Assembly (NCBI RefSeq): GCF_001278035.1
Contig: NZ_CP009452.1
Location: 1,645,501-1,709,500 of the forward strand
Reading direction: 5' to 3'
Source of the DNA: Sphingopyxis sp. 113P3
Lineage (GTDB): Bacteria > Pseudomonadota > Alphaproteobacteria > Sphingomonadales > Sphingomonadaceae
Length of the DNA stretch: 64,000 nucleotides
The position numbers and the translations under genes were made by a program. The notes beneath the pieces were generated by a model that was not told the DNA's origin, did no database searches, and worked only from the letters and a program-made list of their open reading frames with translations. This document shows, in pieces, positions 57,691-64,000 of this stretch. Within the stretch, counting starts at the first letter, position 1; every line of letters begins with the position of its first letter.

Positions 57691-58503
57691 ATGCCATTTC
57701 GTGAAATTCTGAACAGGCTGATGACGCCCGGGGAGCGGGTGTTATGGGAGGCATGTCTTGCGCGAAACGCGCGCGATTATCGCAAAGGCGAAGATATGGT
57801 GCGCGAGGGTGAGCATCCGCGCGTGCTTCATGTCGTCCTGTCTGGCTGGGTACAGAAATACAAGGAGCTTCCCGATGGGCGCCGCCAGATTCTCGCCATC
57901 TACATGCCAGGGCAGCTTTGCGATCTGGATTTGTTTACGGTCGCGCGCTCCGACCATTCGCTCGCCGCGGTGCGCGCCGCGAGCGTGGCGGAAATTTCGC
58001 GTCCCGACGCCTGCGCCCTGCTGCGCCGCTGTCCGAATATCACACAGATATTCTGCTGGAGCGAACTTGTCGCGGCGGCTGTTCAGCGCGAATGGATGAT
58101 AAGTCTCGGACAGCGAAACGCACTCGAGCGGGTCGCGCATCTGCTTTCCGAGATCTACGTGCGCCAGCGTGGAACGCCCGATCCCGATGATGGCGAGTGC
58201 GATTTCTTTCTCACCCAGTGGCAGATTGCCGAAGCAACCGGGCTGACCCAGGTGCATGTCAACCGGACCGTACAGGAGCTTCGGCGGCGATGCGGGGTTG
58301 AACTTGGTCAACTGCGCTTGCGCGTTCCTGATTTTGCGGGGCTCAGCACAATTGCCGCGTTCAATCCCAATTATCTTCACTTCGGCGAGGCCGGTGCCGG
58401 GGTTGACCGTGTCGCGCCGCTGTTCGATACCTCGGATTTGCCGGTGTTCGCAGGCTTTCCCGCCGACCGCGACAGCGCTGCCCCGCTTGGACTTTTGTCC
58501 TGA
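57691..58503 (+). CDS. Crp/Fnr-family transcriptional regulator
   Basis: A 270-residue regulator. The effector domain has KGEDMVREGEHPRVLHVVLSG and QILAIYMPGQLCDLDLFTV; the winged helix is LTQWQIAEATGLTQVHVNRTVQELRRR. It resembles the regulator at 54562 in layout but differs in sequence. Fnr-type cysteines are absent. A tail of about 40 residues follows the helix-turn-helix. The nearby hemerythrin and DUF4142 genes are possible targets, by inference from closeness only. Confidence 0.9.
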   Translation: MPFREILNRLMTPGERVLWEACLARNARDYRKGEDMVREGEHPRVLHVVLSGWVQKYKELPDGRRQILAIYMPGQLCDLDLFTVARSDHSLAAVRAASVAEISRPDACALLRRCPNITQIFCWSELVAAAVQREWMISLGQRNALERVAHLLSEIYVRQRGTPDPDDGECDFFLTQWQIAEATGLTQVHVNRTVQELRRRCGVELGQLRLRVPDFAGLSTIAAFNPNYLHFGEAGAGVDRVAPLFDTSDLPVFAGFPADRDSAAPLGLLS

Positions 58504-58560
58504 TCGCCAACTTCTCCGTTTTCGCGGCGATAAAGCGAAGGCGCAAATGGCGCCGCGCCG

Positions 58561-59034
58561 CTAGCGCGTGAGCTGCGCGCTCGTCTGCGCCCATTCGGCA
58601 AGCGGACCTTGCCGTTTGATGGATTTGAGACACACGACCGACGCCAGCCGATGAACGCCCGGAAGTTTCGAAAGATCGTGCCGCAGCAGTTCATCAAGAT
58701 GGTGCACGGATCGCGCATAAACCTTGAGCATATAGTCGCTGTCGCCCGCGGTGGTGTGGCACTCGACGACCGCAGGATGCGCAAGGACTGCGGCCTCGAA
58801 TTCAAGATGCGCGTCGAGATTTATCCGCACCTCGACGAAGCTTTGGACTTCGAGCCCCAGCGCGAAAGGGTCGAGGGAAGCGGAGTAGCCATCAATAACC
58901 CCCAGCTTTTCAAGATTGCGAACCCGCGACCAGCAGGGGGATTTGGACAGGCCCACCCTTTCGCCAAGGTCGGCGAAGGACGCTCGCCCGTCTTCTTCGA
59001 GCGCGGCAATGATTTTCCAGTCGAGCCTGTCCAT
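58561..59034 (-). CDS. Lrp/AsnC-family transcriptional regulator
   Basis: A 157-residue regulator of amino-acid metabolism. The helix-turn-helix lies in residues 1-50 (DWKIIAALEEDGRASFADLG and SKSPCWSRVRNLEKLGVI); the ligand and oligomer domain (RAM) includes VECHTTAGDSDYMLKVYARS. I chose MDRLDWK at 59034, which has GGTGG upstream; other ATGs at 59070 and 59100 are in frame. It diverges from the phenylalanine/tryptophan operon and probably controls it. Confidence 0.9.
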   Translation of the reverse strand: MDRLDWKIIAALEEDGRASFADLGERVGLSKSPCWSRVRNLEKLGVIDGYSASLDPFALGLEVQSFVEVRINLDAHLEFEAAVLAHPAVVECHTTAGDSDYMLKVYARSVHHLDELLRHDLSKLPGVHRLASVVCLKSIKRQGPLAEWAQTSAQLTR

Positions 59035-59098
59035 GTCGTTGCCACCAATCTGTTCCGCCGCGCCCGCCATCAAAGCCTTATTTCTCGTAGACTGCCGC

Positions 59099-59132
59099 AT
59101 GTGCGAAGAACGATAGCCTCAATCTCGCACAT
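59099..59132. promoter_or_regulatory. Candidate operator in the lrp-phhA intergenic region
   Basis: A perfect 8-base inverted repeat, ATGTGCGA at 59099 and TCGCACAT at 59125, is separated by 18 bases in the space between the divergent Lrp gene and the hydroxylase gene. Lrp-type proteins bind such paired half-sites; binding here is inferred. Confidence 0.45.
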
Positions 59133-59231
59133 TTTGAAGGACGATTCCCGGGTGGCGCGCATCAACGGGTCCTCAATTGCGGACAATGTTTTTCAACGCC
59201 TGCCTTATCGTTTGGCCGTTGGGAGATACAG

Positions 59232-60119
59232 GTGACGGCAAGGCACATCTATGACGCGCCGCCGGAAGGGGCGGCCGCCGACTGGACGATTGACCAGAAG
59301 TGGACGGCCTTCACGGCCAGGCAGCATGAAACGTGGCAGACCCTTTTTCATCAGCAAAGCGCCGCACTCGCGCGCTACGCCTGCCGTGATTTCCTGAAGG
59401 GCCTAGATCTGCTTGGGCAGATCTCGCGGGGGATACCCGATTTTGCTGACCTCAACCGCCGTCTTGGGTCCGCAACCGGATGGGAGGTCGTCGCGGTGCC
59501 CGGCTGGATTCCGAACCGGCCATTTTTCGAGCATCTTGCGAACCGGCGCTTTCCTGCCGCCAATTTCCTCAGGCCTCCCGAGCAGATCGGCTACAGCGAA
59601 GAGCCCGATATGTTCCACGACATATTCGGCCATGTCCCCATGCTCATCAATCCTGCGTTTTCGGAGTTTCTCGTCGCCTATGGAGAGGCGGGACTGCGCG
59701 CAGAAAGGCTGGGCGCTGCCGATTTCCTTGGGCGCCTCTGGCTTTACACGACCGAGTTCGGGTTGGTTGTCGAAGAGGGCGAGCTGCGCGCGTTCGGAGG
59801 CGGACTCTTGTCGAGCTATGCCGAGTGCCTGGCTGCCTTGACCTCGCCCGCGCCGCGCCGCGTCTGGCTCGATATCGAGCGCGTGATGCGGACCCAGTAT
59901 CATTTCGACCGATTCCAGCACATCTATTTCGTGGTCGAAGGTTTCGATCACTTGCTCCGCGCAACCGAGGAAGCGGATTTTTCAAGTATTTACAGAAAAA
60001 TATCTGGCGAACCTTCGCTTCAGCCGGAAGATGGCTTTCGCGGCGACCGGGTCTATGATGGGCCTCTCCAGCCGGCCCTGCCGGGACCGGCCTGCATGAA
60101 GCGGAAGGCGCGGCGATGA
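59232..60119 (+). CDS. phhA: Phenylalanine 4-monooxygenase
   Basis: A 295-residue pterin-dependent, iron-containing hydroxylase making tyrosine from phenylalanine. The iron ligands are His129 and His134 (FHDIFGHVPML) and Glu175 (LYTTEFGLV). PEQIGYSEEPDMFHD is a family signature; the regulatory ACT domain is absent, as in bacterial forms. The start is GTG 59232, preceded by GGGAG. It begins the operon and overlaps tryptophan dioxygenase by 4 bases. An aromatic hydroxylase with another substrate is a remote alternative. Confidence 0.95.
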   Translation: MTARHIYDAPPEGAAADWTIDQKWTAFTARQHETWQTLFHQQSAALARYACRDFLKGLDLLGQISRGIPDFADLNRRLGSATGWEVVAVPGWIPNRPFFEHLANRRFPAANFLRPPEQIGYSEEPDMFHDIFGHVPMLINPAFSEFLVAYGEAGLRAERLGAADFLGRLWLYTTEFGLVVEEGELRAFGGGLLSSYAECLAALTSPAPRRVWLDIERVMRTQYHFDRFQHIYFVVEGFDHLLRATEEADFSSIYRKISGEPSLQPEDGFRGDRVYDGPLQPALPGPACMKRKARR

Positions 60120-61021
60120 TCAGGCGGACGAAGGACGGCCATACCGACATCTTCGAGACCGAGATCGAGGGCGAGACCATCCAGTGGGACAATGGCCTCA
60201 CCTACGCGCGTCACATACAGACGGAGCAGCTTCTCTCGGCCCAGGTGCCCGTGTCGGACAAGCCTGATGAAATGCTCTTCATTATCATGCATCAGACGAT
60301 GGAGCTGTGGATCAAGCTGGTGCTCCACGAGGTCCGGCTGGTCGCGGACGCGATCCGCGCCGACGAACTAGAGCGGGCAGGCAAGGGGCTCGACCGGATC
60401 GCAACGATCCAGCGTCACATGATCCACAGCTGGGAGGTGCTCGCGACGCTCACCCCGCATGACTTCCTTACCTTTCGCGGTTTCCTGCGCCGCGCCTCGG
60501 GGTTCCAGTCGCAGCAGTATCGGGAGCTCGAATATCGGCTTGGCAACAAACGCGGCGAGATGATGGTCGTGCACAAGGATGATGCGGCTGCGATGGAGCG
60601 GCTCCGCGCAGCCTTCGAAGCGCCCTCGCTTTATGACGAGCTTCTCAGGCTGCTCGCCCGGCGCGGGTTTGCCATTCCACCCGGCCATCTGGAGCGCGAC
60701 TGGACGCAGCCTTATGAACCTTCGGAGGCGGTGGAGAAGGCGTGGCTCGCGATCTACGCCGACGTCGAGCGTTACTGGGACCTCTATACGCTCGCGGAGA
60801 AGATCACCGCGCTGGAATATTATTTCCAGGAATGGCGCTTCAAGCACATGAAGACCGTTGCGCGGGTCATCGGTCACAAACCCGGCACGGGTGGTTCGTC
60901 GGGAGTCAATTATCTCGTCAAGGCGCTCAGCCTCAGCTTCTTTCCCGAACTCTGGTCGATGCGCACCGAGATGGTCGCGCCGCGCGAAGGCGGAGACTAT
61001 GCGGCGGAAGGTCCCGCATGA
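60116..61021 (+). CDS. kynA: Tryptophan 2,3-dioxygenase
   Basis: A 301-residue heme enzyme that opens the indole ring of tryptophan to N-formylkynurenine. Signature segments are NGLTYARHIQTEQLLSAQ, MHQTMELWIKLVLHEV, FRGFLRRASGFQSQQYRELE-type (partial), and RFKHMKTVARVIGHKPGTGGSSG, which includes the heme-binding histidine region. Length is normal. It overlaps both neighbours by 4 bases. Confidence 0.96.
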   Translation: MIRRTKDGHTDIFETEIEGETIQWDNGLTYARHIQTEQLLSAQVPVSDKPDEMLFIIMHQTMELWIKLVLHEVRLVADAIRADELERAGKGLDRIATIQRHMIHSWEVLATLTPHDFLTFRGFLRRASGFQSQQYRELEYRLGNKRGEMMVVHKDDAAAMERLRAAFEAPSLYDELLRLLARRGFAIPPGHLERDWTQPYEPSEAVEKAWLAIYADVERYWDLYTLAEKITALEYYFQEWRFKHMKTVARVIGHKPGTGGSSGVNYLVKALSLSFFPELWSMRTEMVAPREGGDYAAEGPA

Positions 61022-61647
61022 GCAGGTTGTGGGACATTTCGCAGCCGCTTCACCCGGACCTGCCCGTGTGGCCTGGCGAGCCGCCCGTTACGATCGAGCG
61101 CCATGCGGTGATCGGCGAGGGCTGTCCGGTCAATGTGGGCGCGATCTCGGCGCCGCTTCACGCTGGAACGCATGGCGATGCGCCGTTCCACTATGCCGAT
61201 GACGGCGCGTCATCGGCCGAGTGTGACCTTGAGCCCTATATCGGTCCGTGCGTGCTGCTCGATGTGCGTCATGCGCAAGGCCGGGTCGAGGTCGGCGATA
61301 TCGACTGGGACGCACTTCAAGGCGCAACCCGCGTCTTGCTTCGGACCTACGAGCATTTCCCCCATGAGGCCTGGGATAGCGATTTCACCGCCGTCGCCAG
61401 CGAGGTGATCACGCGGATGGGGGCATTGGGAGTGCGCCTGATTGGCACCGATGCCGCCTCGCTCGATCCTGAACAATCGAAGACGCTCGACGCGCATCAC
61501 GCGGTCAAGGTTGCCGACATGCGCATATTGGAGGGGCTCGTTCTCGATGACGTGCCCCCCGGACGTTACGAGCTCATCGCGCTGCCGCTCCGCATCGTGG
61601 GCGCTGACGCGAGCCCGGTGCGTGCCGTTCTGAAAGAGGCTGCATGA
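61018..61647 (+). CDS. kynB: Kynurenine formamidase
   Basis: A 209-residue cyclase-fold hydrolase that converts N-formylkynurenine to kynurenine and formate. The zinc-binding motif HAGTHGDAPFHYADDG holds His48, His52, Asp54 and His58. DISQPLHPDLPVWPGEP at the start is characteristic. ATG 61018 overlaps the previous stop; the longer frame upstream is false. Confidence 0.96.
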   Translation: MSRLWDISQPLHPDLPVWPGEPPVTIERHAVIGEGCPVNVGAISAPLHAGTHGDAPFHYADDGASSAECDLEPYIGPCVLLDVRHAQGRVEVGDIDWDALQGATRVLLRTYEHFPHEAWDSDFTAVASEVITRMGALGVRLIGTDAASLDPEQSKTLDAHHAVKVADMRILEGLVLDDVPPGRYELIALPLRIVGADASPVRAVLKEAA

Positions 61648-62882
61648 CGGATGCGCTTTTGACCGACGTGGCAAAGCTCGACGCCGCCGATCCGCTCGCG
61701 GGATTTCGGGACCGCTTTCTTCTGCGCGACGGGCTCATCTATCTCGACGGCAATTCGCTCGGCGCCCTGCCCCGGTCGACCGCGAGCCGGCTCGCCCGCG
61801 TCGTGGCGGAGGAATGGGGGGAGGGGCTGATCACGTCGTGGCTCGGCGCGGACTGGTCGAAGGCGCCGCAGCGGATCGGCGACAAGATCGCACGTCTGCT
61901 CGGGGCGGCGCCAGGCGAGATTATCGCCACCGACTCGACGTCGGTGAATATTTTCAAGGTGCTGACCGCAGCGCTGTCGCTGCGCCCAGGGCGCAGCAAG
62001 CTGCTTTCCGAGGCAGGCAACTTTCCCACCGACCTTTACATGATGCAAGGCGTCGAGAGCTTCTCTGGCGGGCGGGTGAGGGCAGTGGTGGCCGAGCCCG
62101 ACGCCGTCGTCGAGACGCTCGATGAGGATGTTGCGGCGCTGCTCCTGACCCAGGTTCACTACAAGTCGGGACGCATCCGCGACATGGCAGACGTCACGCG
62201 TAAGGCCCACGATGCCGGCGCGCTCGTCATCTGGGACTTGAGCCACAGTGCCGGGGCGATTCCGGTCGACCTCAATGGCGCGCGCGCCGATTTCGCAATC
62301 GGCTGCGGCTATAAGTTTCTTAACGGCGGACCCGGGGCGCCCGCCTATCTGTTTGCCGCGGCGCGGCATCAGGCGGCGACACCCGTGCTTTCGGGCTGGT
62401 TCGGCCATGCACGGCCCTTCGCGTTCGAGGAGGTTTACGAGCCCGCGCCGGGCATCGAGCGATTTCTCTGCGGCACGCCGCCGGTGCTGGGGCTCGCCGC
62501 GCTGGAGGCGGGGGTCGAGCTGATGCTCGAGGCCGATATGGCTGAATTGCGCCGCAAGTCCCTGGCGCTCGCGGACCTGTTCATGGAGCGCATGGAACCG
62601 CTCTGCGCTCGCTACGGCTTTACGCTGGTGAGCGAGCGCGAACCGGCGCTGCGCGGCAGTCAGGTCGCCTATGCCCATCCCAAGGGCTACCAGATCGTCC
62701 AGGCGCTCAAGCAATGCGACGTCATTGCGGATTTTCGCGCGCCCGATGTGCTGCGCTTCGGGCTGACGCCGCTGTACCTGCGCTACCGCGACATCGTCGA
62801 GACGGTCGAACGGCTCGAAAAGGTCTGCGCGACCGAGGCGTGGGCCAGGGCCGAATATCAAGTGCGCGCGGCGGTGACATGA
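61644..62882 (+). CDS. kynU: Kynureninase
   Basis: A 412-residue pyridoxal-phosphate enzyme that cleaves kynurenine to anthranilate and alanine. It starts with LIYLDGNSLGALPRSTA, has the phosphate-binding STSVNIFKVL, IWDLSHSAGA with the PLP-pairing aspartate, and the Schiff-base lysine in GCGYKFLNGGPGAP. Length and order within the operon are normal. Confidence 0.96.
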   Translation: MTDALLTDVAKLDAADPLAGFRDRFLLRDGLIYLDGNSLGALPRSTASRLARVVAEEWGEGLITSWLGADWSKAPQRIGDKIARLLGAAPGEIIATDSTSVNIFKVLTAALSLRPGRSKLLSEAGNFPTDLYMMQGVESFSGGRVRAVVAEPDAVVETLDEDVAALLLTQVHYKSGRIRDMADVTRKAHDAGALVIWDLSHSAGAIPVDLNGARADFAIGCGYKFLNGGPGAPAYLFAAARHQAATPVLSGWFGHARPFAFEEVYEPAPGIERFLCGTPPVLGLAALEAGVELMLEADMAELRRKSLALADLFMERMEPLCARYGFTLVSEREPALRGSQVAYAHPKGYQIVQALKQCDVIADFRAPDVLRFGLTPLYLRYRDIVETVERLEKVCATEAWARAEYQVRAAVT

Positions 62883-63895
62883 GCGAGCCCTCCACGCCTT
62901 TCCTGCCCACGTCGAGAGTAGCGGCGGTACAGGCGGCGCCGGTTTTCCTCGATCCGGCCGCGACAGTCGACAAGGCCTGCTCGCTGATCGCAGAGGCGGC
63001 GGGACGCGGCGCGAAGCTTGTTGCCTTTCCCGAGGTGTTCGTCGCGGCCTACCCCTATTGGAACTGGCTCATGACGCCGATCGAGGGAGCCGAATGGCAC
63101 GAACGCCTCTACCATTCTGCAATCCTCGCGGAAGGGCCCGAGGTCGCGGCGCTCTGCGCGGCAGCGCGCGATCACGATTGCACGGTGGTCATCGGGGTGA
63201 ATGAGCGCGATCCCTTCAGCATCGGCACCGTCTACAACACGAATCTCGTCATTGGCGCCGATGGCAGCCTTCTCGGGCGCCATCGCAAGCTCGTTCCCAC
63301 CTGGGCCGAGAAACTGAGCTGGGCGGGCGGCGATGGCAGCTCGATCCGCGTCTACGATACGCCCGTCGGGCGCCTCGGGACGCTTGCCTGCGGCGAGAAC
63401 ACCAATACGCTCGCACGCTTCGCGCTGTTGTCCCAGGGCGAGCTCGTGCATGTCGCCAATTACATCGCGCTGCCTGTGGCACCTGCTTCCTATGATATGG
63501 CCGAGGCGATCCGCATTCGCGCGACCGCGCACAGTTTCGAGGGCAAGATCTTCACCATCGTCGCCTGTTCGGCGGTGAGCGAGGAAATCATCGCAGCGAT
63601 GTCGGAGGGGCGAGCCGGCAACCGCGAACTGCTTTCGCGCCCGAACAGCGCCTTTTCGGGCATTATCGGCCCCAACGGCCATGTGATCGGCGAGGCACTG
63701 ATCGATGATGAAGGCATCGTCTATGCCGACATCGACCTTGGCGAGTGCGTCCGGCCCAAGCTGATGCACGACATCATCGGCGGCTATAATCGCTTCGACA
63801 TCTTCAACCTGACCGTCGACCGCACGCCCCGCGCGTCGGCATATTTTAACGATGAGATCCCATCTCCTGGTTCCGATGAGGAGACGCCGTCATGA
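62879..63895 (+). CDS. Nitrilase-family carbon-nitrogen hydrolase
   Basis: A 338-residue thiol hydrolase. The catalytic triad is Glu in VAFPEVFVAAYP, Lys in GRHRKLVPTWAEKL and Cys in GTLACGENTN. The LACGEN form of the Cys site and the length fit true nitrilases, which turn nitriles to acids. ATG 62879 overlaps the kynureninase stop. A nitrilase is not a standard kynurenine-route enzyme, so its presence in this operon suggests an extra substrate such as an arylacetonitrile; that is inference. An N-carbamoyl or amide hydrolase is the alternative. Confidence 0.88.
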   Translation: MSEPSTPFLPTSRVAAVQAAPVFLDPAATVDKACSLIAEAAGRGAKLVAFPEVFVAAYPYWNWLMTPIEGAEWHERLYHSAILAEGPEVAALCAAARDHDCTVVIGVNERDPFSIGTVYNTNLVIGADGSLLGRHRKLVPTWAEKLSWAGGDGSSIRVYDTPVGRLGTLACGENTNTLARFALLSQGELVHVANYIALPVAPASYDMAEAIRIRATAHSFEGKIFTIVACSAVSEEIIAAMSEGRAGNRELLSRPNSAFSGIIGPNGHVIGEALIDDEGIVYADIDLGECVRPKLMHDIIGGYNRFDIFNLTVDRTPRASAYFNDEIPSPGSDEETPS

Positions 63896-64000
63896 CAACC
63901 AAGGCGATCATCGATCCCCGTGATGATGTCCTCGGGCGATCGCGCGTCACCGATACCCCTGAGCTTGAGATATTCTATGGCGAGCTTGCGAAGCGAAATG
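63892..64000 (+). CDS. Start of a further operon gene, possibly cupin-type dioxygenase (cut by window end)
   Basis: The first 36 codons (MTTKAIIDPRDDVLGRSRV and so on) begin at an ATG that overlaps the nitrilase stop by 4 bases, so the operon continues. The N-terminus has a faint look of gentisate-dioxygenase-like cupin proteins, but too little is visible to name it. Confidence 0.4.
   Translation, partial: MTTKAIIDPRDDVLGRSRVTDTPELEIFYGELAKRN

Overview
The window is high-GC DNA from an alphaproteobacterium, most likely a sphingomonad (Sphingomonadaceae, for example a Sphingopyxis or Sphingomonas relative). Reasons: the aroA-cmk-rpsA-ihfB order, a TIGR02300-type acidic zinc-ribbon protein, TonB-dependent receptors beside catabolic genes, DUF4112, DUF4142 and DUF6766 proteins, and several IS families common in sphingomonads. 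No rRNA, CRISPR array or replication origin was seen. Genus and species are inference from gene content only.

Layout. (1) 1-12.4 kb: a plus-strand catabolic cluster. It holds the end of a TonB receptor, a SnoaL-like protein, a Rieske ferredoxin, an FAD-linked 2-hydroxyacid dehydrogenase, a GST, a fused indolepyruvate ferredoxin oxidoreductase, an aldehyde dehydrogenase, an SDR, an EthD-domain protein, an MFS carrier and an SMR pump; a D-2-hydroxyacid dehydrogenase faces it. The enzymes fit oxidation of a 2-hydroxyacid to a 2-oxoacid and then to an acyl-CoA; the substrate cannot be read from sequence. (2) 13.9-18.4 kb: an insertion-sequence island with a complete IS21-type element, a truncated ISL3-type element and an IS3-type element. 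(3) 18.4-29.1 kb: a DUF6766 protein, a CDF metal transporter, a minus-strand envelope-glycan set (HAD phosphatase, glycosyltransferase-like protein, FkbM methyltransferase), a two-component system, DUF4112, an orphan substrate-binding lipoprotein, tRNA-Leu and an ABC-2 exporter. (4) 29.2-36.8 kb: the core block ihfB, rpsA, cmk, aroA, with an ISAs1-type element and a class III cyclase gene lodged between rpsA and cmk, then TIGR02300 and tRNA-Ala. (5) 37-46.9 kb: a broken SDR running into a two-SnoaL plus TetR fusion, an Rrf2 regulator, a secreted pair with a ClpP-like protein, an HD protein, an enoyl-CoA hydratase, prfC, dinB and tRNA-Gly. (6) 47.0-49.3 kb: nested ISL3-type copies that have cut off an iron-permease-like gene. 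(7) 49.5-58.5 kb: CinA-like amidase, hemerythrin, a glycosyltransferase/GH130 pair, two Crp/Fnr regulators, an SDR and a DUF4142 lipoprotein. (8) 58.6-64 kb: an Lrp regulator divergent from a tightly overlapped operon for phenylalanine and tryptophan breakdown (phenylalanine hydroxylase, tryptophan 2,3-dioxygenase, kynurenine formamidase, kynureninase, nitrilase, and the start of a further gene).

Several operons are translationally coupled through 4-base ATGA or GTGA overlaps. The most unusual items are the SnoaL-SnoaL-TetR fusion after a decapitated SDR, the nested ISL3 copies with an apparent adjacent deletion, and the nitrilase built into the kynurenine operon. I found nothing I can defend as a wholly new system; the candidates are ranked in the findings.
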